Of a stretch of 64,000 bases of DNA, positions 1 through 23,721 are shown piece after piece. Position 1 is the first letter of the stretch. The number at the start of each line of letters is the position of its first letter. This stretch comes from Maylandia zebra (lineage: Eukaryota; Chordata; Actinopteri; Cichliformes; Cichlidae), in assembly GCF_041146795.1 (NCBI RefSeq), contig NC_135168.1, positions 36,200,870 through 36,264,869 of the forward strand. The letters run 5' to 3'. The notes below the pieces were generated by a model that saw nothing but the letters and a program-made list of their open reading frames with translations, was not told where the DNA came from and did no database searches. The translations under genes were made by a program, and so were the position numbers.

Positions 1-226
1 CATCATGGCTAATGCTAATAGTAGCGATTTAATAAAAACGATTGTACAGAATTAATATGAACCGTCTGTTATTCAACCACTTTAATTTGCTTCTATTAAG
101 GTTGCCAAGTGAGCTCGACTCCAACAGATCGCAAAACGACTCGAAGATTAGGTTAAAGCTAGCTAATGTTACCGTTAGCTAACCCTGGTTAGCGTAGCAT
201 CTTTAAAGTATGGCTGTTTAACTTAC

Positions 227-253
227 CTTTTGAGGTCGGTTTTCGGTCTCCAT
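227..253 (-). CDS. ddx41: First coding exon of a minus-strand gene, probably ddx41 (partial)
   Basis: Reading leftwards from the ATG at 253, nine codons give METENRPQK, followed at once by a strong donor, GTAAGTT (226 down). The rest of the gene lies outside the window. The exon alone is too short to identify a family. The name rests on position: in human 5q35.3 DDX41 lies next to FAM193B on the same strand, with its 5' end facing the FAM193B 3' end, exactly as here, and DDX41 proteins begin with a short acidic then basic stretch. DDX41 is a nuclear DEAD-box helicase linked to splicing and innate DNA sensing. The promoter should lie in about 254-450. A different gene with an unrelated first exon cannot be excluded. 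Confidence 0.5.
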
Positions 254-2074
254 TTTATTTAAGAATAACCTAACGTCCCTTTAAATGCCTTTGCTTCGAA
301 GTTTTTCGGGAAAATACGAAAGCATACAATTTAACAAAAGTATCTAATCCGCATGTTTACACAGTACGCAGAGGAGAGGAAGCCTTGATACCGGACGGAG
401 GGCTGGAAGGGTCAAAACTTAGCGAGCAATTTCCCAATCACGAAGCGCTTCAAGTAAATGCAGTAAAAGAGAAATGTAAAAAGCAAACACCACACTTTTT
501 GTCAAAACTGTATTGTTTTTAATCTTTCCGAACGAAAGATTTTTCACAGTATCAAAAGTGATTTTTTTTCTTAAAAAAAAGAAGAAACAAGCCAACATAC
601 ACTTGGCTATTACTGGTATAGTATAAATCTACATTCGAAACATTAAGATAATCTTCTCTAATTGAATATAACCTGGAAAGCATCAGAGATATTATATTAA
701 AACAAAATCTCAGCACAGATTCAGGAAAAAAACAAAACATCATTCATTTCAATGAAAGCCATCAGCTAAAACATTGATACTGATGTGAAACTCAAGGCCG
801 GTGTCAAAACCAAAGGTCTCCTTTGTGATATTTGCCATTGTAACATAGATCAAGATTGGGGTCTCACTGGGTTAGCTGAGGTGGAGGGTGCCATCGAGGT
901 CACAGTAAAGGGAAAGTGAGTAATATGGTTGGAAAATGCATCCCAGACAGAGCCCATGACTAGGGCTCAAGTGGGCAAAAATTATTCATTCAGTATGTAC
1001 AACAAACAAGGTTTTTTGTTCCAGTGGCAGAATGAACATTTCACACTGGTGTACTGTTACTGCTGGGATTCAGAAGGGTAAAAAAGTGTTTGAGAAACCG
1101 TGTTCAAGGGTGTCCTTTTAAAGATATACACATACAGAATGTATACTGGATATCACTTATAAGAGATAATTGTTCAAGACTAACATCACAGGAGGACTGA
1201 CACTGAAGCGACAGACACTGAATTTTGGGACAGTGTTTAGATTTTTCTTTCATGCACGTCATGCATGGGGATGTATCTGCAGGGATACTTAACTGGATTT
1301 GTTTTTTGGATGCATTCTGTTGGCCAAATAAAATACATTTCTGTTAAATGTATTAAAACATTTTAGTGTTGCTGGTGTACCAACTGCCAAACATTCATTT
1401 CATAATAAAACAGGTTGGCAGAAAAATCATGCATTGTCACTTTTCGGTAATTGATTTTCTTTAAAATGAACATTAAACATTATTCCAATTCAAAACTGTG
1501 AGCAACCAGCAGAGGTACTGCGGCTTCTCTGCAAGTAATATAATGTAACTGTCTCCTCTGCTCCAAGAAGAGAAGACTGGTACGAGTGTTTATAAGACAC
1601 ATGGCCTCTAGTGTCTATTTCGACTGGTGGAGTGGATTGGAAAATAGAAATGTAGGACGTAATGGATGAGCACCAAATTCAATCAAGTGGAATTCAGACG
1701 TTTAACGACGTTAAAATGTCTCAGATTTGTGATAAAAAACATTTATTTAATGTACGGTTGCTGATTACATACTACATACTTAAGCACATGGATGCAGTTG
1801 ATTCAACAGACTTTTTTTTTTTTTCCACTTTTGCATCTCTTACTTAGTGAACATTGCAAATAGTAGCAGAGGGTAGAGTTGGCTTTGAGTATGATCCCTG
1901 GCTTTGTTAGCCACACGTTTCAGTCTTCTGAATGGAGAGTATGATTTTGAACCAGGGTCCCTTGGCTTAGTATGGAAGAGAAGAAAACTGGGAATGAGAG
2001 ATGGCCTTGGGCCAAATAGGGCTCTACCGAAAGAGTTTGTGGTGGGAAGTTTTTTTTTCTGGCACTCGTTCAAG
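254..2074. other. Intergenic region and probable fam193b 3' UTR
   Basis: There is no credible coding sequence here. The left end should hold the promoter of the gene starting at 253. The right part, from 2074 down to about 1720, is probably the fam193b 3' UTR. The middle is AT-rich with no recognised repeat. Confidence 0.5.
1742..1747 (-). terminator. fam193b: Candidate poly(A) signal of fam193b
   Basis: AATAAA on the minus strand, about 330 bp beyond the fam193b stop codon. It is the first good hexamer in a plausible place. No transcript evidence is available. Confidence 0.4.
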
Positions 2075-14080
<12,006 letters not shown>

Positions 14081-15426
14081 TACGACCTTGTTTATAGTAC
14101 GCTTTGACCAAGTTTGCACCAGTTTCGGTGATTTTAAGAGCACACTTTCGTTTCTTCTCGGACCTCAAAATGTTCTCTATCTCCTCCAGTCAAGACAACA
14201 GTCAATATGGCGGAGGACTCGCACACTCAGGAGTTCAAAGGTTAAACATACTGCTGGCAAAGAGGCTTCACTCCCGCATGGAGTATGCGGCTGCAAGCAT
14301 ATTCTCGCGGTGAAGCCAGGGGCCGCCATATTTAGTTAGGCAAACGTCTCCTCCCACTTTCCATTGGTATATATAATGTTTATTGAATTTTTTATTATTT
14401 ATTGTCTTTATTGAGCAAACTTTAATACGTTTGAGTGTTTTCTATCCTTAAACATTTTGTTATCGAAATAAAATGTTTAGACTTGAGCTGTTTTTAGACG
14501 TTGAGGGAGACAGTGAAACTGAAATATATGAACTGAAATAAATGTGTAAGAGTTGGTTTGGTAACGGGAGCTACCTCACAAACAATCATCTTGTTGTGAA
14601 ATGTTATCATTGACAATGTCGATAAACAAAATTAGAAAAATAGTGCCGTGTGAAAGACTTTTTTTTCAATAAACTTTATGGAAGGACAGGGACCAATCAG
14701 TGTTAGGTGCTTTCAGTGCTTTCGGAAATATTTTGATGGAGGTATAACACAGATATTGTTTGTTATATATAAAGAGTACAATTATAGCATTATTTCTTGG
14801 TTTATCATTTGCATAGCATAGGATTTTACATAAATGCTAACATAACATTAGACATATGGCGCATTCTAGGTTGCAAACAACGATTGTACAGATTCCACCA
14901 AAACCCAGAATTCCCTGGATTAAATGAGCAAATTTGCCATAAACGACTTTTAGAAAAACAAACAGACAAAAACACCACTACTTAGCAATGCAAGTTGAAC
15001 ATGAAGGGAAATATGAAAAATAATTTGAACAGAACAAAAAGCGCTGACGCTATCCTGCTGACCATTATTTTTCTGAAGTTCAACTTTGACCCTAATAAAA
15101 AGACTTTTCAGAAGAAAAGCATATTGATTTGGATGAATCGATAGATAGTGTGGGGCATGTGGCGTGATAAGTTTAATGATAATATCCGAGTGGTTAGAGA
15201 ATTTAGTCAAAATATTACGTAGAACGGTATAACCTGGAATGTTTATACACAATTTATTGAACATTTCCGAGTTTGCGTGGGGCTCCTGAACGCACCACCG
15301 GTTTAGCGTTGTGTGGATTGAGGACGTAGCTCAGACACTGCTTCATCCACTTCGGGCTCTTGACGCTTGTACCACAGTAGCTTGTTTACCTGCTGCCGTT
15401 TCATTTGAGCAAAAAAAACCAAAACA
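14081..15426. promoter_or_regulatory. Divergent intergenic region between fam193b and mxd3
   Basis: The two start codons face away from each other across about 1.35 kb. On the fam193b side, the minus strand has a CCAAT box (plus ATTGG near 14364) and the adjoining sequence to about 14100 is the likely 5' UTR. The in-frame ATG at 14143 would add 21 residues. On the mxd3 side, 15270-15426 is the likely 5' UTR. The middle is AT-rich with no recognised repeat or RNA gene. Shared regulation is possible but not shown. Confidence 0.45.
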
Positions 15427-17675
15427 ATGGAAGGACAAGTGTGCAACATCCAGGTGCTTCTTCGGGCTGCCGAGTTTCTGGAGAGAAGAGAGCGGGGTAA
15501 GTGCTTTATGTCAACTGTCAGCCTAGAGAGGGGAGTTGATTGGTTATTGTTAAAACAACGATGAATCCACAATAAACCGGTGGCAAGTATGCACCTACAC
15601 ATAACGTAGAAACATCATACCGTGCAGCTGTTTAAGATTTAACCTGGATTCTAGGTGCAAGGTTATTTTTGGGCGGTGTTTTGCCATTTGACTCTGACCT
15701 ACATATCGGTCGCATCTTTGTACTCAAAGGCGCCAATCTGGACCAGTTTGAAAATGAATCCGGGCGCCGCTGAGCGTTCGCTCCGGTGAATGAAAGGGGG
15801 GGGGGGGGGGGGGGATGAGGAAAGCCTATAAAGTATAACTTTTATTCATTGCTTACTAGCTGTAGACGCTATCCCGACTCCTTTTTTACGCGTGAGGTTG
15901 TAAGGCTGGTTGGATAAAAGCGAACAGATAGTGGATGATGGCGCCAAAAGCAAAACGTCCAGCTGATGACAACGGTAGACTGCGTTCAGCCTCCTTTTCT
16001 CCCACCTCCCCTACAGCACGGATAGTATATCACACTTTAATTACGCCGTAATAAAAGTTGATTTGTCCCACCGGCATTCGCACATGTTAATATGAGGGCA
16101 CCTTTAACGTCGCAGCCAGTGTGCACTGTGATTTTGCCGGCGATTGTTGTGTAACACAGCTGTGATGCGTCTCCCTGCGCAGAGGCAGAACATGGGTATG
16201 CTTCCGTCTTGCCTCTCAGTCCAGCTCAGTTCGACAGGAGAAGCAAGCAGAAGAGCAAGAAGATATCTGCTGGTGGCAATAGGTGAATGCATTACATAAC
16301 AAATAACTGACGACAGGGTGTGGCTCGGTCTGACTTTCAGTTTTGATAAGGCACCCTTTCAACCTTGAATACCTCTCACGCAGTAGCTGCTGAGTAGGAA
16401 TGCACTGTTGTGAATGTTTGACCAAACTGTCTGTTTGTTTACTTTGTTTGCAGGTCTGTTCATAATGAGCTGGAGAAAAACAGGTAATGGGCTTTTCTTC
16501 GTAATGCTACAGTAAAAGTTCATGTGTGTCAGATCAAGAGATTAAAAAAACCCCAAAAAGAGGGAAGTGTGGATTTGCAGCTTGACTTCTTTCTCATTGT
16601 GCTTTGCAGACGGGCACAGCTGAGGCACTGCCTGGAGCAGCTGAAGAAGCAGGTCCCACTGTCATCGGACTCGATGAGGAACACCACTCTGAACCTGCTG
16701 AGACGAGCCCAGCTTCACATAAAGGTGCGAGATGTCTGAATTTGCATTGAATCTGACTCGAGTTTGGTTTACTTGTCATCCCAGCCATGTTTAAAATGTG
16801 GTGCTTTTCTCAGGGACACAATACGTGTTAAAGGGAGACCGCACAAGACAAAACAGAGAACAATGCTGAATCATGAAGTGGGGTAACACTGTGGTGTGGT
16901 GGTTAGCACTGCTGCCTCACAGCAAGAATATCCTGTGTTTAAATCCAGCCTCTCTGTGTGCAGTTTGCATGTTCTCCCTCTGTCTGTGTGCTCTCTGCGG
17001 GTAGTTCGATTTACTCCCAAAGTCCAAAGACATGCATGTAATTGGTGTTTCTAAAGTTAAGCATTTAAATTAGTCAAGAACATTAAATATTCTGAATATA
17101 TATGAATATTGTGTGTATAGAAAGTGGCTTGTTTTGTGCATTTTACAGAGCTTTTAGCAATCTCAATTTTTGCTTTTGCCTGTACTGTTTATCCTTTCTT
17201 CATTGCTCTGCTCCTGCACCTTTTTCCCGTTCAGAAGCTGCAGGAGCAGGATGAGCGTGCAGAGCAGCTGAAGGATCGTCTGCGCTGGGAGCAGCAAGAG
17301 CTGCGGGTTCGGCTGGAGCAGCTGCAGAGGGGCACGGAGAGGATGAGGAACGACAGCCAGGGGTCAACCATGTCCTCCGAGAGGTCGGACTCAGACAGAG
17401 GTAAGCCCCTCGGGTTTTTTTTATTTCACGTTCAAATTATTTCAGTCCTATTAGGAGCTGGCTGTCTCCTCAAAGGCAAATTGCAAGTTCAAGCTTAATG
17501 TGACGAGCGAAGTTTGCCGTATTTCTGCTGACGGATCGGATCTGTGCTCGGGTTTGTTGCAGAGGACGTTGAGGTTGATGTGGAGAGCATTGTGTTTGTG
17601 GACTCTGATGGACTGAGCATTACGCACACCGGCGCGGACCACTGTTACTCCAGCCTGGAAAAGGCCTGGCTATGA
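15427..17675 (+). CDS. mxd3: MAX dimerization protein 3 (MAD3-like bHLH-ZIP repressor), 197 aa
   Basis: Coding exons are 15427-15496, 16183-16282, 16454-16483 (a 30-bp exon), 16610-16724, 17235-17400 and 17563-17675 (stop TGA). All are GT-AG, phases agree, total 594 nt. Residues about 7-29 match the Sin3-interaction domain ([17 protein letters not shown]). Residues 42-50 are a basic nuclear-localisation-like stretch. Residues 57-105 are the basic helix-loop-helix, starting [16 protein letters not shown], and 106 to about 150 form the leucine zipper. A serine/acidic tail follows (SSERSDSD, then EVDVESIVF). Human MXD3 is 206 aa with the same order. The protein pairs with MAX on E-boxes in the nucleus and recruits Sin3-HDAC, opposing MYC. 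MXD3 rather than MXD4 is chosen because PRELID1 and FAM193B flank it, as on human 5q35.3. Confidence 0.94.
15796..15814. repeat. G19 homopolymer
   Basis: Nineteen consecutive G on the transcribed sense strand of mxd3 intron 1, about 300 bp after exon 1. Confidence 0.95.
16881..17036 (-). repeat. Teleost dispersed repeat, copy 1 of 3 (mxd3 intron 4)
   Basis: Contains GTGGTTAGCACTGCTGCCTC, the phrase about a header followed by a default-like tail with TTTGCATGTTCTCCCTCTGT and the AAAGTCCAAAGACATGCATG end. It is the reverse orientation of the family also seen at 36165-36400 and 41590-41775, and is very common in teleost genomes. It has no coding capacity, and I do not assign a class. Confidence 0.7.
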
Positions 17676-18648
17676 CGGCAGTACACGAGTGGTAACTGGT
17701 TTATTGTCACCGGACGGACAGGAAGAGGAGGAAAAACATTCCAAAAACAAAGGATGGGGGAGAATGGAAGAAGATGTTACTGTACAACTGAACATTTTTT
17801 TGGCATTCTCTTGTCAGCACACGTCGGACAAAAAGCTAAAAGCCAACCTTTGGTTATGAAAGAGAGGTGTCCATTTGCACTGAATAGCAGTAAAATTCAC
17901 TGGGCCGTGTCGTCACCAAACATACTCGTGTGTGTTCTAGCATCAGTCATTAATGCTATTTTCCCCCAAAGCCATGAGGTGTCAAACTTCGTATCATTCA
18001 TGCAGCTCTAATAATTCATTTTTTTAAGGGCTTTTAAAATTCAGATAAGGGCTTTTATTCTAAACTTTTAACTTATTCTTTACTACAGAATGTCTGTACT
18101 GAATTCTGCCTTAAATCAGATCTGGTTTAGTATGCTATTCAGCTTTTACCTAGCACTAAGCTTATATCTCAGTATGCCACGTTTAGCATGCACTTAAACA
18201 TTAATCTTGCTATGTCGGGGTTTTTTGTGTTTGTGTCCTATTGTATATCTAAGTGCAGTCATATACTTTGCTCCTTTTTATTCTATTGCACATAATTTCC
18301 AAATGTTGCACTTGTTTTGTCTCAAAAAGATTTGAAAGCAGCAAACAGAAGCAGGTCATATTTGCACATCGACATCAGGAAAATTCAGTAACATTGCCAA
18401 ATATGAATTAGTTCACAATTTAAGAACTTAAAACTGTGAGAGGAGCACTTGGGAGCTGCTCACCGAGGCCTAATGGCAGTTTTATTCACTGCTAATGTTT
18501 CCTAGAAGTCTTTCCTACCTTCACTTGTGCATTTATCAATTAAATTGTTAATTATACACATAACAAATTCACCAGTCAGGTAGGCAGTTTGTACTTTTAA
18601 TGATTATGTAGTTAATGCTGTATTACATATTCATTTCTGTGTATTCAA

Positions 18649-19109
18649 TAGGGGTCGACCTATATTTTTTTAGTTTCAAAGACACCGATAACAGATATTT
18701 GAAACTTTTAGATAAACCTAACACTTTGCTGAAATGCCTCTGGGCAAGCTATGGCTACATAAACTGTTAATTTGTTTTAGTAAATTGCATCAATGTAAAA
18801 AAACAAAAAAAAAAAGGTGCATTGTTCGATTTTTCAGTGTAATTGGGAAAAATCGCCGTGCTTGTAGTCATAGAAACACATAACATCGCAGTGTTTATTG
18901 CAACTTCTGCCGCTTCAGCATGGAAACACAGCTTTGCAGCAGGTGCCGGGAGCTGCTCCAAGCTTGCAGCTGCACTACTGTATAACATTGGTGTTGATGG
19001 GCTGTTATTTATGAGCCGTGTTCAAACAGAAGACTGCATCAGAGCCGGCGCGGCTCATTTACAGTTTATCTTCAAAGGCCTTGAAACTCTGAACACTGGT
19101 CAACCCCTA
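18649..19109. mobile_element. hAT-type MITE with 8-bp target duplication
   Basis: A 461-bp element with terminal inverted repeats TAGGGGTCGACC (left) and GGTCAACCCCTA (right), 11 of 12 matching. It is flanked by GTATTCAA (18641-18648) and GTATTTAA (19110-19117), an 8-bp duplication with one difference, as hAT elements make. The left end belongs to a family widespread in fish genomes. The 122-aa frame inside it looks fortuitous. It sits in the probable mxd3 3' UTR. Confidence 0.82.
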
Positions 19110-19248
19110 GTATTTAATAACTTAAGGTGCTTTCTACCCCCTCAATTCACTTTTGTATATGCAAGAGGCCTTATTACTTTATCTGTCTCTCCACCCAGTA
19201 ATATTATGTAGCATTTTTTTACTGATGTAAGCTTCCTTTTTTTTAATG

Positions 19249-19254
19249 AATAAA
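19249..19254 (+). terminator. mxd3: Poly(A) signal, probably of mxd3
   Basis: AATAAA preceded by a T-rich tract and followed by T-rich sequence. It is about 140 bp from the opposing prelid1 signal. Confidence 0.55.
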
Positions 19255-19392
19255 TATTTTCTGTATTTATTTGCTGCTGTGTTTGTTATTAGTCATTTTA
19301 GAGGTAAAAATCCATTCACCCCTAACTCGAGCAGGGCTGGCGCACAGACATACACTTGACAGACAGCAAAGTGATTAGAAAGACAAAGTCAA

Positions 19393-19398
19393 TTTATT
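19393..19398 (-). terminator. prelid1: Poly(A) signal, probably of prelid1
   Basis: AATAAA on the minus strand about 710 bp beyond the prelid1 stop, giving a 3' UTR of about 0.7 kb (20110 to about 19375). Confidence 0.55.
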
Positions 19399-20110
19399 GA
19401 CAAGCTGATAAAGGACACATTTTTTCATGGGTTGCATCACCAGAGCTTAGATGAATGTACAGTTCAAGGTAGCTTTTGTGCCTTTTTTTTTTTTTTTTAA
19501 ATGCACAATCACAATTCAAGTTTTCAGAGGTTTCTTCTTGAGCAATGACACCAACTGTACCAAACTCTTCAGTCCAACTTGAGGCAAGGAGATGATCAGC
19601 TGCAGTAATGCGATTTAAGTGTTGTAGAGCGAACTAAACCAGCAACTGTATGCAAGATTAAATAAAACCAATCATAAACGAGAATGCCTTAATCACAAAT
19701 TCGGTGTGACCTTATCTACTGGAGCTTTAAAGACAACGTGACTTGCTTTAGACGAGGCATACTCAAAGGAACGGAGTTTAAAAAAAACAAACAAAAAAAC
19801 AAGACAATGGGCACGACTGGTGCAAAGGTCGAACAACAGCTTCAATCATTTTATGGCAGCGCCAGTAATAACCAACCATTCCTGTCTAAGACCTGCATCT
19901 CTGGTAAATACTGAGGTGATGTGGCGTAGATACGCTCGGCAATATATTTATAGTGCGGCATGTAGAGGGAGGCAGGAACAGGCTGTTTAACCCAGCTCAG
20001 GTCTTTTATGGTCCACCCACCATTTCAGTTGGATGCGCCCTCACAGAGGTGTCTAACCATGACTGGGATCGGTGAGTTCTGCTGCAGAATCACTTTATTT
20101 GTGTAGCTTG

Positions 20111-23100
20111 TCACACGTATTGCTTCTTCTGGGCATGCGAGGCGAGGTCTTTGGCTTTCTCTTTAGCAGCCAGCGCCGTCTCTCTCGCCCTCTCTGTAGC
20201 CGTCTCCGCTAAAGTTCTCGATGGAGTTTCACCTACACGGGGACAAAACACAGCTCTTCATTGGATTCATCCAGGTTTTCGTGCCTAAGCAGCTAACACT
20301 TCCAATTATTACTATAATCAGTTTTCCAGATTCATGAAAAAAGCAACAGTCACCTTATTTTAGAAGAATATGCAGTTCCATGCACGAATTACTGATGTTA
20401 TTATATTATGCTGCTCAGAAAAAAATGAATAAATAAAAAGGGAGACACTTGATCACCACAGTTTAACACAGAGTCAGTTAAACTTAAGAGATATCCATCT
20501 GTCCTATTAGGAAGCATCAACCACTGACTCCATTTAACCTGCTTTGGGATAAATAAAAGCGACAACAGGTAAAGTGGGAGGCAAAGAGAAGGCAACCATC
20601 AAAAAGAGAATACTTCTGCAAGACGATGACCACAGACCATTGTTCTCACCTTTCCCCCAACTGATTTTTCTCTAACTTTACATTTTCTTTGTGTCACTAG
20701 TCACTACTGATACAATAGCTGCAATCCATTCAGCATATACAGGTAGTTCAGTTCCTCCAGTATTCCAGCCATACATGCCATTGCAAGAAGGGTTGCTGTG
20801 TCTCCCAGGGCCATCCACCCCAGTAGCAGCCCCACTATGTGACTCTGTGTGAGGGGGAACATGTGGAGGGCTGCCAGAGCCCTAAAGAATGAGCTCCAGA
20901 GGGCTACACGTGTTAACCTCGATGCTTCCATCAGAAACAGACTCCATGAAAATGGCATAAAGTCCCAGTGTCTTTAAGTGGGACCTGTGCCAGCAGAACA
21001 ATGCTATACAGCCTCCGATAGTGCCAATTCTCTTCAAAGGACGCAAACTGACACGGAGTCCATGTGACAAGCATAAAGGTGTCTGGAGATGCTGGGAAGC
21101 ACTATGTCGCCTGCCGCTCACAATTCTAGTGTTCTCCAGGAAATGCCACTCCAGCAGCACAGTGTTGGTGTGTGAGCACAAATCCTGCTAAAGGACGTTG
21201 GGCTCCAATCCTCATGTGTTACACTGAGGCGATCAAGTGTTCCCTTAATTTTTTTGAGCAGTTTGAACCGATTTGGAAAACCCATATTAGCATCAGCCAC
21301 AAACTTACAATAGGAATAAAATGGGAATAAGAACCAAGAATAATTTACCTTGCATTTTGGCAAGCACATACTCGAAGCCTTTCATGGTTTTTGTCACACC
21401 GGTCTTGAATCTTGCGAGCCCAAATTCCTGGAAGGTGAAAAACAAAGTTATAAAAGATGCATGAGGCATAACAACACATGACTCACATCCTCATATATGG
21501 GCTGTCAACAACTACTGTAATTCTCTGTCATAAGTCATTTACTACTTCAGGTCCTGGCCGACAGCTTCAGCTGCTCAGCTGTTGCATCTTAACACTGTAT
21601 TATGTTTCTAAATACAGAACAAATGCAAGGTGGGCGAGTGTTACTCTCGGTCACCCCCGACTACTTTCCCTCAGCTGTTATGTAGCGCAGCACTCTGCTT
21701 TACTCCACTGACCTGAATAGCTCTAGAGAGCCCGTAGACATTGGAGGAGACCCAAGCTTCTCTCTTAATCTCGGTCCAGCTGCCATTCTCAGGGTTAATT
21801 CTGTAGTGACACCGCTCTTCTACAGACTGTCAGCGAGAAAAAACAAAAGCAAAATGAGCCAAAGGTGCCACTTTGTGCACTGCTGATGAATGCTGCTTAA
21901 GGCACACAAACGCCAATGTACCATTAGGCGAGCGTGGCTGATGTTCCACGTGAGCGTGGTCATGGTCCTTTTCTGAGGGTCCACGATGGAGTCCTCGATG
22001 ATGTACGCCGAGCTGGCCATGTGCTTTGGAAGGTAGCGCTCCATCCAGCGAGGGGCACGGCTAGTTTTGGTCAAAAGACGCCTGGAAATGAGGCAGTTGG
22101 TTGGGGTAACCTCTCGGAAAATTATATCTTCAGTCAAGACATGGTTACTGTGAAAGAAGAAGAAGAAGAAGGACGGATGGATTATGATGACGTGAAACCT
22201 GGATTATTTAGGTTTATGATCCTGAAAAATCTCTATTTTTGCTTCAGTTCAATAAGAATTTACCGTTTTTAATCCACACAACAGTTCAAAATCGAAATAT
22301 ATTACATTTAAACATTCTATGAAACAGTGACAAACACAGAAATACTAAACTAGACACTGTATTTTTAGCTTGACAAGAACTATTAAGCTTCAATTAAATG
22401 GACAAACTGATGATTCAATTAAAAGCACAACTAACATTTGCTTTCACACTCATTGTGACTTGATTACGGTGATTTTTTTCCCCCTTTATTACCCGAATGG
22501 TAGTTCGGCTGGTAAAAATGGCAGAATGATGAAGAAACTGAGCTATTTAGAAACTGCTTGGTCCCCTAAAGTATTATTATTATTATTTTTATCTCCATTA
22601 AATTTTTTATGCGAACAATCTTCAGCAGAAAATTGGCAAAATAAAGTCAAAACTATGCGTTTCCTGAAAATGATTTTCCAGGATCTTCCACTTAACCATC
22701 TCAGTAGGTGAATGCTAAAATGTAATCTAATCATGTTGTTCTTGTAATGTAAAACTAAAAAGAGATGTAAAAAGAATCTTGTTCACTGAAGTAACAACAA
22801 CAAAAATGTTCTTAATAATAAAAATAAATAGACTTTAGATAAAAAACAAAAATGAACCAAGTGGAAAAAATGCCGTGGGAATACACAAACCGTCCTATGA
22901 ATCAGCAGAACAAGCACGAGGAAGTGTTGGTGAATACTCTTACCGAGTCTGGGAGATATACCTGACTGTAAGTCACATGACTTCTCTGAGCGTTGCGTTT
23001 GTAAAACATAATGTCTCAAAAGTTGTCTCATAAGAAACTAAAGTGAAACAAAATTCATTGATCATCACACCATGACACAGTCTCATATTTATGCTAAAAA

Positions 23101-23721
23101 AAATGTTTAAACTGGAGTGTTTACTGAACATTTGGATACATAAAATGTGTTTTTAATTTTATCTTTTTTTTTTTCTATATCGCTATATCGGTTTGTTTAT
23201 CTTAAACAAAAACATATGAAGGGGAAGTTTAAAAAAAAAAAAATCACACTGATGATGTCGCATTCTCAAAACACTTGGCATTTAAGCGTAAAGATTAGGA
23301 AAACTATGATAATGCAGACTATATTCCATCCCTGTGTCTTTGTCTCCTTTTTTCTCCCTTCCCCCAACTAGCATGGCAGAGGAGTCTGGACCTGTTAGTC
23401 TCTTCCTGTTAAAATGGAGTTCTTCCACCCCACAGTCATCTAGTGCTTACAGAAAGAGGCGATCAGCTGGGTTTGGGACGTTGACTCTAAAATTGTAGGC
23501 TCTTCACATTGCAAGGTGACTTTTTGTTGCCTTATTGGGTGCAGTTTACAGTCCATTAAAAAAATATTACAGGCTATAAGAAAGATGTTTGATACGAATG
23601 CGTATCCACACATAAACCCCTCACCTCACCTGTAAGGGTTGGGATATCGTTGCCAGAAAGCAACACAGACTTGGTCCCAGGTGTTTTTTAGCAGACCTGC
23701 ACAGCAGAAATATTTCACCAT
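20111..23721 (-). CDS. prelid1: PRELI domain-containing protein 1, 210 aa
   Basis: Coding exons in transcript order are 23721-23630, 22147-21922, 21826-21713, 21427-21349 and 20232-20111 (stop TGA). All have AG/GT borders and agreeing phases, total 633 nt. The protein begins MVKYFCCAGLLKNTWDQV, carries AFWQRYPNPYS and HVLTEDIIFREVTP, then RRLLTKTSRAPRWMERYLP, EDSIVDPQ, and WVSSNVYGLSRAIQEFGL. Residues 1 to about 170 form the PRELI/MSF1 domain. The C-terminal 40 residues are Ala/Lys/Glu-rich with the LEA-like repeat described for PRELID1. Human PRELID1 is 219 aa. With TRIAP1 it carries phosphatidic acid across the mitochondrial intermembrane space for cardiolipin synthesis. The 5' UTR may be interrupted, since TGTTTGCAG lies about 18 bases upstream of the ATG on the minus strand. 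Intron 4 (20233-21348) holds a Tc1-like relic. Whether this is the a or b teleost paralogue cannot be told. Confidence 0.95.
20412..21260 (+). mobile_element. Tc1-like transposon relic (lineage A) in prelid1 intron 4
   Basis: The left end TGCTCAGAAAAAAATGAATA and the right end TTCCCTTAATTTTTTTGAGCA-like (21237-21260) are inverted copies of the TGCTCA(A)n termini of a Tc1-like family widespread in fish. Internal matches in order include GACCACAGACCATTGTTCTC, GCAAGAAGGGTTGCTGTGTC, GCTGCCAGAGCCCT, CAGAAACAGACTCCATGA and TGTCTGGAGATGCTGGGA, which code for the helix-turn-helix part of the transposase in intact copies. At about 850 bp it is roughly half length and full of breaks, so it is dead. It is antisense to prelid1. 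Confidence 0.8.
22573..22589. repeat. (ATT)n microsatellite
   Basis: About five units of TAT/ATT in prelid1 intron 1. A second short (AAG)n tract lies at about 22155-22172, next to the exon 2 acceptor. Confidence 0.8.
23365..23580 (+). repeat. Diverged copy of the CCTGAGCCTGGTTCTGCTGG teleost repeat
   Basis: CTCTTCCTGTTAAAATGGAG then a degraded run matching the order of the better copies at 27410, 41865 and 58235. Located in prelid1 intron 1. Confidence 0.5.

Larger units (their letters stand above)
17676..19270 (+). other. mxd3: Probable long 3' UTR of mxd3
   Basis: About 1.6 kb from the stop codon to the first convincing poly(A) signal at 19249. AT-rich and without a coding exon. It contains the hAT MITE at 18649-19109. 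Confidence 0.5.

Noticed and set aside
18843-19211. A 122-codon frame downstream of mxd3
   Set aside because: It lies mostly within the hAT MITE and crosses its right end and target duplication, so it is fortuitous.
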